The notes beneath the pieces are model-generated. The model was not told the DNA's origin, did not search any database, and saw only the letters and a program-made list of their open reading frames with translations. Both the position numbers and the translations under genes were made by a program. From Pseudomonas sp. ML96 (GTDB lineage: Bacteria > Pseudomonadota > Gammaproteobacteria > Pseudomonadales > Pseudomonadaceae), in contig NZ_JPMY01000037.1 of assembly GCF_000761545.1 (NCBI RefSeq), positions 62,001-126,000 on the forward strand: DNA of 64,000 nucleotides, in the 5' to 3' direction. This document shows, piece after piece, positions 27,063 to 35,732 of this stretch. Numbering within the stretch: position 1 is the first letter of the stretch; each line of letters opens with the position of its first letter.

Positions 27063-28267
27063 AGGACCATTTGCGCCGGCTGGTCGCTGAGTTGGCGGCG
27101 CAGAGCGGAGGATTCCAGGGTGGCCTGCCGTGGGCGATAGTCCTGGGTGACGATGAACGGCCTGGCCTTGTCCATCGCACAGCGCAGGCGCACCACATCG
27201 TTGTAGCGGATGCGCCGCTGCTGGCGGAGGTCCACCAGACGCCTGGCGCTGAGTACGCCGATGCCCGGCACGCGCGCGATCATCGCCGGCTCGGCGCGGT
27301 TCAGATCGAGTGGAAACTGCTCGCGGTTGGCCAGCGCCCAGGCCAGCTTGGGGTCGATGTCGAGGGCCAGGTTGCCCGGTGTGGCGATCAGCTCCTGGAC
27401 CTTGAAGCCGTAGCCGCGCAGAAGGAAGTCGGCCTGGTACAGGCGGTGTTCGCGCAGCAGCGGCGGCGCCTGGAACGGCACGCTCTTCGGGCTGTGCGGG
27501 ATCGGGCTGAACGCCGAGTAGTACACGCGCTTGAGGCGGTAGGCGCCGTACAGGGTCTGCGCGGTGTCGAGGATGGTGCGGTCGTCGGTGTCGTCGGCGC
27601 CGACGATCATCTGCGTACTCTGCCCGGCGGGGGCGAAGGCCGGGCCGCGGGTCTCCTCGCGGGCCTCGTCGACGCCGAGGCGGATCGAGCCCATCGTCTG
27701 CTTGATGGTGCCGACGCTCTTTTCCGGCGCCAGGCGAATCAGGCTGGCCTCGCTGGGCAGTTCGATATTGACGCTGAGGCGGTCGGCATAGCGGCCGGCC
27801 TTAGTGATCAGCTCGGGCGAAGCGTCGGGAATGGTCTTCAGGTGAATGTAGCCGCGGAACTCGTGCTCCTCGCGCAGCAGTTTGGCGACGCGCACCAGCT
27901 GCTCCATGGTGTAGTCGGCCGAGCGGATGATCCCGGAGCTGAGGAACAGTCCGCTGATGCAATTGCGCCGGTAGAAATCCAGGGTCAGGCGCACCACTTC
28001 CTCGGGGGTGAAGCGCGCGCGTGGCACGTCGCTGGAGCGGCGGTTGACGCAGTACTGGCAGTCGTAGAGGCAGAAGTTGGTCAGCAGGATCTTGAGCAAC
28101 GCCACGCAGCGGCCATCCGGCGTGAAACTGTGGCAGATGCCCATGCCGTTGGTGGCGCCCAGGCCGGACTTGCCGCGCGAGTCGCGTTTGGGCGCGCCGC
28201 TGCTGGCGCAGGAAACGTCATACTTGGCCGCGTCGGCCAATACGGTTAGCTTGTCGATGAGTTCCAT
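27056..28267 (-). CDS. Putative DNA repair/modification radical-SAM protein with HhH
   Basis: 403 residues, beginning MELIDKLTVLADAAKYDVSCASSG, the standard start of this family (always partnered with DUF4130 and UdgX proteins). The 4Fe-4S site CLYDCQYC is at residues 66-73. A C-terminal helix-hairpin-helix (MIARVPGIGVLSARRLVDLRQ) suggests DNA binding. The chemistry is unknown; a role in repairing or processing modified bases is proposed from context. The start codon has no obvious Shine-Dalgarno and lies 16 bases after a perfect LexA box, consistent with an SOS-induced, short-leader transcript. The downstream DUF4130-UdgX gene overlaps it by 7 bases. Confidence 0.9.
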   Translation of the reverse strand: MELIDKLTVLADAAKYDVSCASSGAPKRDSRGKSGLGATNGMGICHSFTPDGRCVALLKILLTNFCLYDCQYCVNRRSSDVPRARFTPEEVVRLTLDFYRRNCISGLFLSSGIIRSADYTMEQLVRVAKLLREEHEFRGYIHLKTIPDASPELITKAGRYADRLSVNIELPSEASLIRLAPEKSVGTIKQTMGSIRLGVDEAREETRGPAFAPAGQSTQMIVGADDTDDRTILDTAQTLYGAYRLKRVYYSAFSPIPHSPKSVPFQAPPLLREHRLYQADFLLRGYGFKVQELIATPGNLALDIDPKLAWALANREQFPLDLNRAEPAMIARVPGIGVLSARRLVDLRQQRRIRYNDVVRLRCAMDKARPFIVTQDYRPRQATLESSALRRQLSDQPAQMVLW

Positions 28268-28283
28268 GGGGTGTTATCGATAA

Positions 28284-28299
28284 CTGTATTTATATACAG
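28284..28299. promoter_or_regulatory. LexA (SOS) box upstream of the radical-SAM/UdgX operon
   Basis: CTGTATTTATATACAG is a perfect CTGT-N8-ACAG with an AT-only centre, the proteobacterial LexA consensus. It lies 17 bases upstream of the radical-SAM start codon, where LexA would block transcription of both genes. The other side faces the TM2 gene 75 bases away. Confidence 0.88.
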
Positions 28300-28374
28300 T
28301 ATTTGGCGATCACCCTTATCGCGCAAGTCTTTGCGTCGGCCGGTGGTCGGCCCGTTCAGTCACAAGGAGTTTTC

Positions 28375-28773
28375 ATGCAACGACAGGACACCCACAGCAA
28401 GGTCATCGGCTATCTGTTGTGGATCTTCGGTTTCCTCGGCGCGCACCGTTTCTACTACGGCAAGCCGGTGACCGGGACCATCTGGTTCTTCACCTTCGGC
28501 CTGCTGTTCATTGGCTGGATCATCGACCTGTTCCTGATTCCGGCGATGGATCGCGAGGCGGACCTGCGCTTCACCGCCGGCGACACCGACTACAACGTGG
28601 CCTGGATTCTGCTGACCTTCCTCGGCGTGTTCGGCGTGCACCGCATGTACCAGGGCAAGTGGATCACCGGGATCATCTACCTGTTCACCGGCGGCCTGTT
28701 CCTGCTCGGCGTGCTTTATGACTTCTGGACCCTGAATACCCAGGTGTCGATCAAGAACGCCTCCCGCGCCTGA
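28375..28773 (+). CDS. Double TM2-domain membrane protein
   Basis: 132 residues from ATG 28375, which has a clear AAGGAG site; the open frame further left is not needed. Two TM2 repeats are visible, each a pair of membrane helices around a DxF/DFW loop: GYLLWIFGFLGAHRFYYGK ... GWIIDLFLIP and ILLTFLGVFGVHRMYQGK ... GVLYDFW. The GxHRFYxGK / GVHRMYQGK motif is the TM2 signature. The function of bacterial TM2 proteins is unknown. It is followed 14 bases later by a strong terminator, so it is a single-gene unit. Confidence 0.85.
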   Translation: MQRQDTHSKVIGYLLWIFGFLGAHRFYYGKPVTGTIWFFTFGLLFIGWIIDLFLIPAMDREADLRFTAGDTDYNVAWILLTFLGVFGVHRMYQGKWITGIIYLFTGGLFLLGVLYDFWTLNTQVSIKNASRA

Positions 28774-28787
28774 GCCCAGGACAAACG

Positions 28788-28815
28788 AAAAAGCCCGCCG
28801 ATTGGCGGGCTTTTT
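28788..28815. terminator. Bidirectional terminator between the TM2 gene and pyrX
   Basis: AAAAAGCCCGCC - GATT - GGCGGGCTTTTT is a long GC-rich hairpin with T runs on both strands, placed between the convergent TM2 gene (+) and pyrX (-). Confidence 0.9.
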
Positions 28816-28829
28816 CATGGCCGGACGCT

Positions 28830-30101
28830 TCAGCTCTGGTAGCTGATGCGGCCGTCGACCAGGGTGTAGCGCACCTGGCCTGGCAGGCAGTGACCGATGA
28901 ACGGGCAGTTGCCGCCTTTGGAGCGCCAGGTCTCGCCGGCCAGGGTCTGGCCTTCCGCGTCGAACAGCAGCAGGTCAGCCGGGGCGCCGACGGCCAGACG
29001 GCCGGCGGGCAGGCGCAGGGCTTTGGCCGGGCCACTGGTGAGGCGGGCGAGCAGGGTCGGCAGATCGACCAGCTCGTCCTGCACCAGGGTCAGGGCCAGC
29101 GGCAGGAGCAACTCGGCGCTGCTGATGCCTGGCTCGGTGGCGCCGAACGGTGCCAGCTTGGCGTCGGCCTCGTGAGGCTGGTGGTGGCTGGCGATGCTGC
29201 CGATCACGCCGTTCTTCACCGCTTCGCGCAGGCCGTCGCGGTCGAAGGCGGTGCGCAGCGGCGGTTGCACGTGGTACAGGCTGGAGAAGCCCAGTAGGGC
29301 CTCGTCGGTGAGGATCAGCTGGTACATCGCCACGTCGGCGGTCACCGGCAGGCCGCGAGCCTGGGCGGCGGCGATCATCTCGGCGCCGCGGGCGCTGGTG
29401 ATCTGGCTGAAGTGGGCGCGCACGCCACTCTGTTCGACCAGCAGGAGGTCACGAGCCAGGGCCACGGTCTCGGCGGTTTCCGGAATGCCGGCCAGGCCGA
29501 GGAAGCTGGCGGTGGCGCCCTCGTGGGCCAGGCCACCTTCGGCCAATTCGAAGTCCTGGGCGTGGAACACCACGGTCAGGTCGAAGGTGGCAGCGTATTC
29601 CAGGGCGCGGCGCAAGGTGCGGTTGTTGGCCATCGGCGCCAGGCCGTTGGCGAAGGCCACGCAGCCGGCGTCGCGCAGGGCGACCAGCTCGGCCAGCTGC
29701 TCGCCGGCCAGGCCCTTGGTCAGCGCACCGATCGGGAACACCTTGGTGTGGCCGGCTTCCTGGGCGCGGTCGAGGATCAGCTCGGCCACGGCCGGGGTGT
29801 CCAGTACCGGTTTGGTCAGTGGCGGGCAGCACAGGCTGGTGACACCGCCAGCGGCGGCGGCCAGGGTTTCGCTGGCGATATTGCCCTTGCGGCTGTAGCC
29901 CGGCTCGCGCAGGGCCACGGACAGGTCGACCAGGCCGGGGCTGGCGATCAGGCCGCGGGCGTCCAGTTCCTGGTCGGCGACGAAGCCGGCCGGAGCCTGG
30001 TCGAAGGAGGCGAGCTTGCCGCCGTCCAGGTAGAGATCGCGGACCTGGTCCAGGCCGCTGGCCGGGTCAATCACCCGGGCTCCGAGGATTCGCGTGCGCA
30101 T
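28830..30101 (-). CDS. pyrX: PyrX (PyrC'), non-catalytic dihydroorotase-like subunit
   Basis: 423 residues from ATG 30099-30101, the length of Pseudomonas PyrC'. The fold is a type I dihydroorotase, but the metal-binding HxH of active enzymes (PGLIDLHVHxREPG) reads PGLVDLSVALREPG here (Ser61, Ala63), so it cannot bind the metal pair. In Pseudomonas this inactive protein is a structural partner needed by aspartate transcarbamoylase; a separate pyrC elsewhere supplies the activity. The ATG overlaps the pyrB TGA by one base, so it is translationally coupled. Confidence 0.93.
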   Translation of the reverse strand: MRTRILGARVIDPASGLDQVRDLYLDGGKLASFDQAPAGFVADQELDARGLIASPGLVDLSVALREPGYSRKGNIASETLAAAAGGVTSLCCPPLTKPVLDTPAVAELILDRAQEAGHTKVFPIGALTKGLAGEQLAELVALRDAGCVAFANGLAPMANNRTLRRALEYAATFDLTVVFHAQDFELAEGGLAHEGATASFLGLAGIPETAETVALARDLLLVEQSGVRAHFSQITSARGAEMIAAAQARGLPVTADVAMYQLILTDEALLGFSSLYHVQPPLRTAFDRDGLREAVKNGVIGSIASHHQPHEADAKLAPFGATEPGISSAELLLPLALTLVQDELVDLPTLLARLTSGPAKALRLPAGRLAVGAPADLLLFDAEGQTLAGETWRSKGGNCPFIGHCLPGQVRYTLVDGRISYQS

Positions 30102-31102
30102 CAGTTGTGCTCCTCGGCATTCAGTTGACGCTGGGCGGCCTGGCCGCTCATGGCCATCGACAGCACGGCCATGCGGATGGCGATGCCGTAGGTGACCTGG
30201 TTGAGGATGACCGATTGCGGGCCGTCGGCCACCGCCGACTCGATTTCCACGCCGCGGTTGATCGGCCCCGGGTGCATCACCAGGGCGTCCGGCTTGGCCA
30301 GCTTGAGGCGTTGCTCGGTCAGGCCGTAGAGCTTGTAGAACTCGCCTTCGCTGGGCAGCAGGCCGCCCTGCATGCGCTCGCGCTGCAGGCGCAGCATGAT
30401 CACCACGTCGACGTCCTTGAGGCCCTCGGCGAGGTCGCTGTAGACCTTTACCCCGTACTGCTCGATGCCCACCGGCAGCAGGGTTTTCGGGCCGATCACG
30501 CGGATGTCCGGGCAGCCCAGGGTCTTCAGCGCCAGCATGTTCGAGCGCGCCACTCGCGAGTGCAGGATATCGCCGACGATCGCCACCGATAGATTCTCGA
30601 AGCTGCCCTTGTGCCGACGGATGGTCAGCATGTCGAGCATGCCCTGGGTCGGGTGCGCGTGGCGGCCGTCGCCGCCGTTGATGATCGCCAGGTTCGGGCA
30701 CACGTGTTCAGCGATGAAATGCGCGGCGCCGGAGTCGGCATGGCGTACGACGAAGATGTCGGCGGCCATGGCTTCCAGGTTGCGCAGGGTGTCGAACAGG
30801 GTCTCGCCCTTGCTGGTCGAACTGGTCGACACATTGAGGCTGATCACGTCGGCCGACAGGCGCTGGGCCGCCAGCTCGAAGGTGGTGCGGGTGCGCGTGG
30901 AGTTCTCGAAGAACACGTTGCACACGGTCTTGCCGCGCAGCAGCGGGACCTTCTTCACTGCGCGGGCGCCGACTTCGAGGAAGGAGTCGGCGGTGTCGAG
31001 GATTTCCGTCAGCAGCTCGCGGGGCAGGCCGTCGAGCGAGAGGAAGTGGCGCAGCTGGCCCTGGTCGTTGAGCTGCAGCGAGCGCTTGGCGTCGATGGGC
31101 AT
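30101..31102 (-). CDS. pyrB: Aspartate carbamoyltransferase catalytic subunit
   Basis: 333 residues. Carbamoyl-phosphate binding motif [16 protein letters not shown]; other family stretches are [17 protein letters not shown] (His), LRLQRERM and MHPGPINRG. It catalyses carbamoyl phosphate plus aspartate to carbamoyl aspartate, the committed step of pyrimidine synthesis. The N-terminus has the extra ~30 residues typical of class A Pseudomonas ATCases, which carry the nucleotide effector site and make 6+6 complexes with PyrX. It sits between pyrR and pyrX. Confidence 0.96.
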   Translation of the reverse strand: MPIDAKRSLQLNDQGQLRHFLSLDGLPRELLTEILDTADSFLEVGARAVKKVPLLRGKTVCNVFFENSTRTRTTFELAAQRLSADVISLNVSTSSTSKGETLFDTLRNLEAMAADIFVVRHADSGAAHFIAEHVCPNLAIINGGDGRHAHPTQGMLDMLTIRRHKGSFENLSVAIVGDILHSRVARSNMLALKTLGCPDIRVIGPKTLLPVGIEQYGVKVYSDLAEGLKDVDVVIMLRLQRERMQGGLLPSEGEFYKLYGLTEQRLKLAKPDALVMHPGPINRGVEIESAVADGPQSVILNQVTYGIAIRMAVLSMAMSGQAAQRQLNAEEHN

Positions 31103-31111
31103 GGGGTGGTC

Positions 31112-31618
31112 CTAGGCGGAGAGGCTTTGCAGCTCGAGGGTGAGCGGCGCGGGGCCGGACAATTTTACCCGTTGCTCGGGTGCCAGGGCGAGGGTGGCGC
31201 CGAGCACGTCGGCGTGGATCGGCAGCTCGCGGGCGTCCAGGTCGAGCAGGCTGACCAGGGTCACGCTGGCTGGGCGGCCGTAATCGAACAGTTCGTTGAG
31301 GGCGGCGCGGATGGTGCGCCCGCTCATCAGCACGTCGTCGATCAGCACCAGGTGCTGGTCCTCGACCTCGAACGGCAGCGCCGAGGGTTTGACCTGCGGG
31401 TGCAGGCCGCTGCGGGTGAAGTCGTCGCGATAGAACGACACGTCGAGGGTGCCCAGTGGCTGCTCCAGGCCCAGTTCGCGCAACAGCGCCTCGGCGACCC
31501 AGACACCGCCGGTGCGAATGCCGATGAAGCGCACCTGCTCGATGCCGCGGCGCTGCAGCAACGCCTTGAGCTCGGTGGCCATGCGCGGCAGCAGTTGTTG
31601 AGGGTCGGGCAGGGACAT
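31112..31618 (-). CDS. pyrR: PyrR bifunctional regulator / uracil phosphoribosyltransferase-like
   Basis: 168 residues. PRPP loop [22 protein letters not shown]-terminal [16 protein letters not shown]-terminal [16 protein letters not shown]. In Gram-positives PyrR attenuates pyr mRNA; in Pseudomonas it has been linked to control of the pyrRBC' operon. I do not see an obvious attenuator in the 15 bases ahead of it, because it lies inside the ruvX-pyrR-pyrB-pyrX run. It starts 15 bases after the ruvX stop. Confidence 0.93.
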   Translation of the reverse strand: MSLPDPQQLLPRMATELKALLQRRGIEQVRFIGIRTGGVWVAEALLRELGLEQPLGTLDVSFYRDDFTRSGLHPQVKPSALPFEVEDQHLVLIDDVLMSGRTIRAALNELFDYGRPASVTLVSLLDLDARELPIHADVLGATLALAPEQRVKLSGPAPLTLELQSLSA

Positions 31619-31633
31619 GGGCGTTCCTCGCAG

Positions 31634-32065
31634 TCAGTCGTAAAGGTTGTGTTCCAGCCAGCCTTCCAGCAGCAGGGCGGCGGCCAGGGCGTCCACCGGG
31701 CGCTCGCGGTAGCCGCCGCGCTGGCCCTGGGCCAGGCGCTGGCCCTTGGCCTCGAAGGTGGTCAGGCGTTCGTCGTGGGTGTGCACCGGCAGGTTGAAGC
31801 GGCCGTTGAGGCGGCGGGCGAACTTCTCGGCGCGTTCGCTCATCTCGCTGCGGGTGCCATCCATGTTCAGCGGCAGGCCGACGACGATGGCGTCCGGCTG
31901 CCATTCCTTGATCAGGGCCTCGACCTTCTGCCAGTCCGGCACGCCGTTCTGTGCCTTGAGCACGCAGAGCTCGCGGGCCTGGCCGGTGACGGCCTGGCCG
32001 ACGGCGACGCCGATCTGTTTGGTGCCGTAGTCGAAGCCCAGCAGCAGGCGCGGTGCTTGGCTCAT
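31634..32065 (-). CDS. ruvX: RuvX/YqgF Holliday-junction-resolvase-like protein
   Basis: 143 residues with an RNase H-like fold: GFDYGTKQIGVAVG (first acidic residue), VVGLPLNMDGTRSEM and THDERLTTFEA, DALAAALLLEGWL. YqgF/RuvX acts in pre-16S rRNA 5'-end maturation and anti-termination; a resolvase role is also proposed. It overlaps the algH stop by four bases and is followed by pyrR. The order algH-ruvX-pyrR-pyrB-pyrX is the pseudomonad standard. Confidence 0.93.
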   Translation of the reverse strand: MSQAPRLLLGFDYGTKQIGVAVGQAVTGQARELCVLKAQNGVPDWQKVEALIKEWQPDAIVVGLPLNMDGTRSEMSERAEKFARRLNGRFNLPVHTHDERLTTFEAKGQRLAQGQRGGYRERPVDALAAALLLEGWLEHNLYD

Positions 32066-32628
32066 GCGTGGCCGGCCTGGGCGGTGAGCAGGCTGAGGTT
32101 GATGCCCAGGCGCGAGGCGGCTGCGGACAGGCGCTGCTCGGCGGGGGTGTCGAAGAGGATGGCGGCATCGGCCGGGCAGGTCAGCCAGGCGTTGTCGGTC
32201 AGTTCGGTCTCCAGCTGGCCTGCTTCCCAGCCGGCGTAGCCGAGGGTGATCAGGTGCTTGGCCGGGCCGTTGCCCTCTGCGATGGCGAACAGCACGTCCT
32301 GAGAGGTGGACAGGGCCAGCTCGCCCAGCTCCAGGGTGGCCTGGAAACTCTGCCCGCTCGGATGCAGGACGAAGCCGCGATCGGTCTGCACCGGGCCGCC
32401 GGCGAAGATCGGCAAGCTCTGGCAGAGGATTGACGGGGTCTCGTCCGGGCGCAGCTGCTCCAGCACATCGGCCAGGTTGAGGCCGTTGGGGCGGTTGATC
32501 ACCAGGCCCATGGCGCCTTGCTCGTTGTGTTCCACCAGGTAGGTGACGGTCTGCGCGAAGTTGGGATCGGCCATGTGCGGCATGGCGATCAGGAAGTGAT
32601 GCTTGAGGTAGCTGACGGCGGTTTTCAT
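32062..32628 (-). CDS. algH: AlgH / YqgE (UPF0301) family protein
   Basis: 188 residues from ATG 32626-32628 (MKTAVSYLKHHFLIAMPHMADPNF), the conserved start; upstream open frame belongs to the shadow of tonB3. Signature: YLVEHNEQGAMGLVINRP, PIFAGGPVQTDRGFVLH and LGYAGWEAGQLETEL. It was named for an effect on alginate production in P. aeruginosa; the biochemical role is still unknown. It is coupled to ruvX by a four-base overlap and lies 64 bases downstream of tonB3. Confidence 0.92.
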   Translation of the reverse strand: MKTAVSYLKHHFLIAMPHMADPNFAQTVTYLVEHNEQGAMGLVINRPNGLNLADVLEQLRPDETPSILCQSLPIFAGGPVQTDRGFVLHPSGQSFQATLELGELALSTSQDVLFAIAEGNGPAKHLITLGYAGWEAGQLETELTDNAWLTCPADAAILFDTPAEQRLSAAASRLGINLSLLTAQAGHA

Positions 32629-32692
32629 GGTCGCTAGTTTCGACCCTGATGGCGCCGGCTTCAAGCGCTGGGCGGAAATGCCGCGGCGCCGA

Positions 32693-33595
32693 TCAGTTGC
32701 TGGACAGGCGGTCGCCGCGCTCGAAGCGCCAGGTGCGGATGATTTCCAGGCGGTCGATGTCCGCCAGGTCGCCGGTGAAGGGTGCGAAGGGCGCGGCCAG
32801 GCGCACGATGCGCAGGGCGGCCTGGTCCAGGGTCGGTTGGCCGGAGGGCTCCAGCACCTGCACTTCATACAGGGTGCCATCGCGGTTGATCGACACCAGC
32901 AGGCGCAGGCTGCCGTAGATTCGCTGGCGGCGCGCCTCTTCCGGGTAATTCAGGTTGCCAACGCGCTCGACCTTCTTGCGCCACTCGTCCTTGTACCAGG
33001 CACCCTTGTCGCGCATGGTCGAGGCGGCGTTGAGGCGGTGGATCTTCGGGCGCTTGGCGTAGAGCTGCTGCTCCTGGGCCAATTCGGCCTCCAGGCTGGC
33101 GATTTCCGCGGACAGCTGGGTGCTGTCGAACACCGGCGCCTGCTGGGCGTCGGGTTGCGGCTCCTCTTCCTTCTGTTTGGTCGCGGCTTTCTGCTGTTGC
33201 TGCTTGGTGGTCGTCAACGCGGTCTTGGCGACGGCGGCTTCCTTGCGCTGGGTCGGCTGCGGCGCGGCGGCCGGGGTGACCTTGTTGACCTTGCTGTCCT
33301 GGAACGGCGCCTGCTCGGTGGTCTTGGGCGCTGCCTTGTGCTCCAGGGTGCCGCTGCCCTGCTGGTTGTCCTGGGCGAGGAAGTCGGCCTCCTTGGGCTT
33401 CTCCTGGCTCTTGAAGGTGGACAGGGTGATTTCCAGGGTCTTGCTGATCTGCCCGGGCTCGGCCAGGGAGAAGCTGACACCGAGGATCAGGGCCAGGTGC
33501 AGCAGGGTGGCGACGAACAGGGTGAAACCCAGGCGATCCGCGGGGCGGATGCCTGAGCTGGTCAGTTCGGGCGGCGGTTTCAAGGCTGCGTTCAT
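32693..33595 (-). CDS. tonB3: TonB3-type energy transducer
   Basis: 300 residues. A short cytoplasmic N-terminus is followed by one membrane anchor (LGFTLFVATLLHLALILGVSF). A long Gln/Lys/Ala-rich periplasmic linker (about 50-185) includes KQQQQKAATKQKEEEPQPDAQQ. The C-terminal TonB domain is YGSLRLLVSINRDGTLYEVQVLEPSG...LDQAALRIVRLAAPF. In P. aeruginosa TonB3 (same locus) is required for twitching motility and pilus assembly, which fits its place next to the pilG-chp operon. The outer-membrane partner is unknown. No exbB/exbD is adjacent. Confidence 0.9.
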   Translation of the reverse strand: MNAALKPPPELTSSGIRPADRLGFTLFVATLLHLALILGVSFSLAEPGQISKTLEITLSTFKSQEKPKEADFLAQDNQQGSGTLEHKAAPKTTEQAPFQDSKVNKVTPAAAPQPTQRKEAAVAKTALTTTKQQQQKAATKQKEEEPQPDAQQAPVFDSTQLSAEIASLEAELAQEQQLYAKRPKIHRLNAASTMRDKGAWYKDEWRKKVERVGNLNYPEEARRQRIYGSLRLLVSINRDGTLYEVQVLEPSGQPTLDQAALRIVRLAAPFAPFTGDLADIDRLEIIRTWRFERGDRLSSN

Positions 33596-33681
33596 CTGCT
33601 TGCGCGGGTTACGAATTGCCGCGCAGTCTGCCGGCTCGGGTCGTCAGGCTGCAAGCCGCAAGCGCCAAGCTGCCACCTGGA

Positions 33682-34641
33682 TCAAGCTTTGCGCGCGGCA
33701 AGCTTGCCCTCGATGGCGTCCATCAAGCGCTCGCCGATGCGGGTGTCGTAGGCCTTGTCGATCTCGCGGATGCAGGTCGGGCTGGTCACGTTGATCTCGG
33801 TGAGGTGCTCGCCGATCACGTCCAGGCCGACGAACAGCAGGCCCTTCTCGCGCAGTACCGGGCCGACCTCGGCGGCGATCCAGCGGTCGCGCTCGGTCAG
33901 TGGGCGGGCTTCGCCACGGCCGCCGGCGGCCAGGTTGCCGCGGGTCTCGCCTTGGGCGGGGATACGCGCCAGGCAGTACGGCACTGGCTCGCCGTCGATC
34001 ATCAGGATGCGCTTGTCGCCATCCTTGATGCCCGGCAGGTAGCCCTGCGCCATGATCTGCTGGGTGCCGTGGGCGGTCAGGGTCTCGAGGATCACCGAGA
34101 GATTGGGGTCGCCGGCGCGGTGGCGGAAGATCGAGGAGCCGCCCATGCCATCCAGGGGTTTGAGAATGATGTCACGCTGCGCTTCGGCGAACTCGCGCAG
34201 AATGTCGGGCCTGCGGCTGACCAGCGTGGGCGGCATGCAATGCGGGAACTGGGTGGCGAACAGCTTCTCGTTGCAGTCGCGCAGGCTCTGTGGGCGGTTG
34301 ACCACCAGTACGCCATCGCGCTCGGCCTGCTCCAATAAGTAAGTGGAGTAGACGAACTCGTTGTCGAAGGGCGGGTCTTTGCGCATCAGGATCACGTCCA
34401 GGTCCGCCAGGGGCGAATCCTGTTCCTGGCCCAGTTCGAACCAGCGTTGCGGGTCGTTGAATACCTGCAGCGGGGTCATGCGGGCGCGGACCTGGCCAGC
34501 ATTCTGGTAGAGGTCGCGCTGCTCCATATAGAAGAGCGACCAGCCGCGAGCCTGCGCGGCGAGAAGCATGGCCAGCGAGCTGTCCTTCTTGAAGTTGATC
34601 TGGGCGATGGGATCCATGACGATCCCCAGGCGAATGCTCAT
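33682..34641 (-). CDS. gshB: Glutathione synthetase
   Basis: 319-residue ATP-grasp enzyme joining gamma-glutamylcysteine and glycine. Recognisable parts are IKFKKD-like INFKKDSSLAMLLAAQARG, LMRKDPPFDNEFVYSTYLLE, DIILKPLDGMGGSSIFRH (ATP loop), KDGDKRILMIDGEPVPYCLARIP and INVTSPTCIREID (Mg site). The start MSIRLGIVMDPIAQ is the standard one. It is divergent from pilG with a 225-base gap; the spacer towards tonB3 (33596-33681) contains short GCAAGC-type direct/inverted motifs and no gene. Confidence 0.96.
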   Translation of the reverse strand: MSIRLGIVMDPIAQINFKKDSSLAMLLAAQARGWSLFYMEQRDLYQNAGQVRARMTPLQVFNDPQRWFELGQEQDSPLADLDVILMRKDPPFDNEFVYSTYLLEQAERDGVLVVNRPQSLRDCNEKLFATQFPHCMPPTLVSRRPDILREFAEAQRDIILKPLDGMGGSSIFRHRAGDPNLSVILETLTAHGTQQIMAQGYLPGIKDGDKRILMIDGEPVPYCLARIPAQGETRGNLAAGGRGEARPLTERDRWIAAEVGPVLREKGLLFVGLDVIGEHLTEINVTSPTCIREIDKAYDTRIGERLMDAIEGKLAARKA

Positions 34642-34866
34642 GGGGTGAAACCTGCTGCAGGATGGCCGAAAAGGATACGCAAGGGTGGCGCCGCAAGACG
34701 TCGCTGGTCAAGAAAAACCCCGTGTATTAGGGGCTTATAGATTGCGTCAGGAGAGTGTGCTAAAAAGTCCGGACGATCGGGTCGCAGCCCGTCAGTGTTA
34801 GGGCCTTAGCCGCACTGTGCTGATATAGATAAAACAATGACTCACCGAGGCGATGGTAGGGCAGAC

Positions 34867-35274
34867 ATGGAACAGCATTCCGAGGGTTTGAAGGTCATGG
34901 TGATCGACGATTCGAAGACGATTCGTCGCACCGCCGAGACTCTGCTGAAGAAGGTGGGTTGCGAGGTCATTACCGCGGTAGACGGCTTCGACGCCCTGGC
35001 CAAGATTGCTGACACTCATCCGAGCATCATCTTTGTCGACATCATGATGCCCCGCCTCGATGGTTATCAGACCTGCGCCCTGATCAAAAACAACAGTGCT
35101 TTTAAATCCACCCCGGTGATCATGCTGTCCTCCAAGGACGGTTTGTTCGATAAGGCCAAGGGGCGCATCGTCGGTTCCGACCAGTACCTGACCAAGCCTT
35201 TCAGCAAGGAAGAGCTGCTCGGCGCTATCAAGACGCATGTGCCCGAATTCGTCCCGGTGGAGCAAGCCTCCTGA
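34867..35274 (+). CDS. pilG: PilG, CheY-like response regulator
   Basis: 135 residues from ATG 34867 (MEQHSEGLKVMVIDDSKTIRRT), the known PilG length; the in-frame ATG 30 bases earlier is not needed. The receiver domain is complete: DD (VIDDSKT), phospho-acceptor Asp in IIFVDIMMPRLDGY, Ser in MLSSKDG and Lys in LTKPFS. PilG is the output regulator of the Pil-Chp system that promotes pilus extension and, in P. aeruginosa, activates the adenylate cyclase CyaB. It is the first gene of the operon, separated from divergent gshB. Confidence 0.96.
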   Translation: MEQHSEGLKVMVIDDSKTIRRTAETLLKKVGCEVITAVDGFDALAKIADTHPSIIFVDIMMPRLDGYQTCALIKNNSAFKSTPVIMLSSKDGLFDKAKGRIVGSDQYLTKPFSKEELLGAIKTHVPEFVPVEQAS

Positions 35275-35319
35275 TAGCCGGCCACAAGCCGGCGATGCCT
35301 ATTCCGAATGGGGAACTTC

Positions 35320-35685
35320 ATGGCTCGTATTCTGATTGTTGATGACTCGCCGACCGAGATGTACAAGCTGACCGCCATGCTCGAGAAGCACGGTCACCAG
35401 GTACTCAAGGCGGAGAATGGCGCCGATGGCGTGGCCCTGGCCCGCCAGGAAAAGCCGGACGCGGTGCTGATGGATATCGTCATGCCCGGCCTCAACGGCT
35501 TCCAGGCGACTCGTCAACTGACCAAGGACGCCGAAACCAGCCACATCCCGGTGATCATCGTCACCACCAAGGATCAGGAAACCGACAAGGTCTGGGGCAA
35601 GCGCCAAGGCGCGCGTGACTACCTGACCAAACCGGTCGATGAAGACACGCTGATGAAGACCCTCAACTCGGTGCTGGCCGGCTGA
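35320..35685 (+). CDS. pilH: PilH, CheY-like response regulator
   Basis: 121 residues from ATG 35320 (MARILIVDDSPTEMYKLTAM), preceded by GGGGAA. The receiver domain is intact: phospho-acceptor Asp in VLMDIVMPGLNGF, Thr in IVTTKDQ and Lys in LTKPVD. It is the second regulator of the Pil-Chp pathway; PilH is thought to counter PilG, as phosphate sink or in retraction control. It lies 45 bases after pilG and 47 bases before pilI. Confidence 0.96.
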   Translation: MARILIVDDSPTEMYKLTAMLEKHGHQVLKAENGADGVALARQEKPDAVLMDIVMPGLNGFQATRQLTKDAETSHIPVIIVTTKDQETDKVWGKRQGARDYLTKPVDEDTLMKTLNSVLAG

Positions 35686-35732
35686 AGCCGCGCCAGTCCG
35701 TAGCCCCATAAGAAGAAAAGGCCAAGGCCGGC

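Noticed and set aside
33596-33681. REP-like repeat between gshB and tonB3
   Set aside because: A few GCAAGC/GCTTGC motifs are present but too short and irregular to call a repeat family from one instance.
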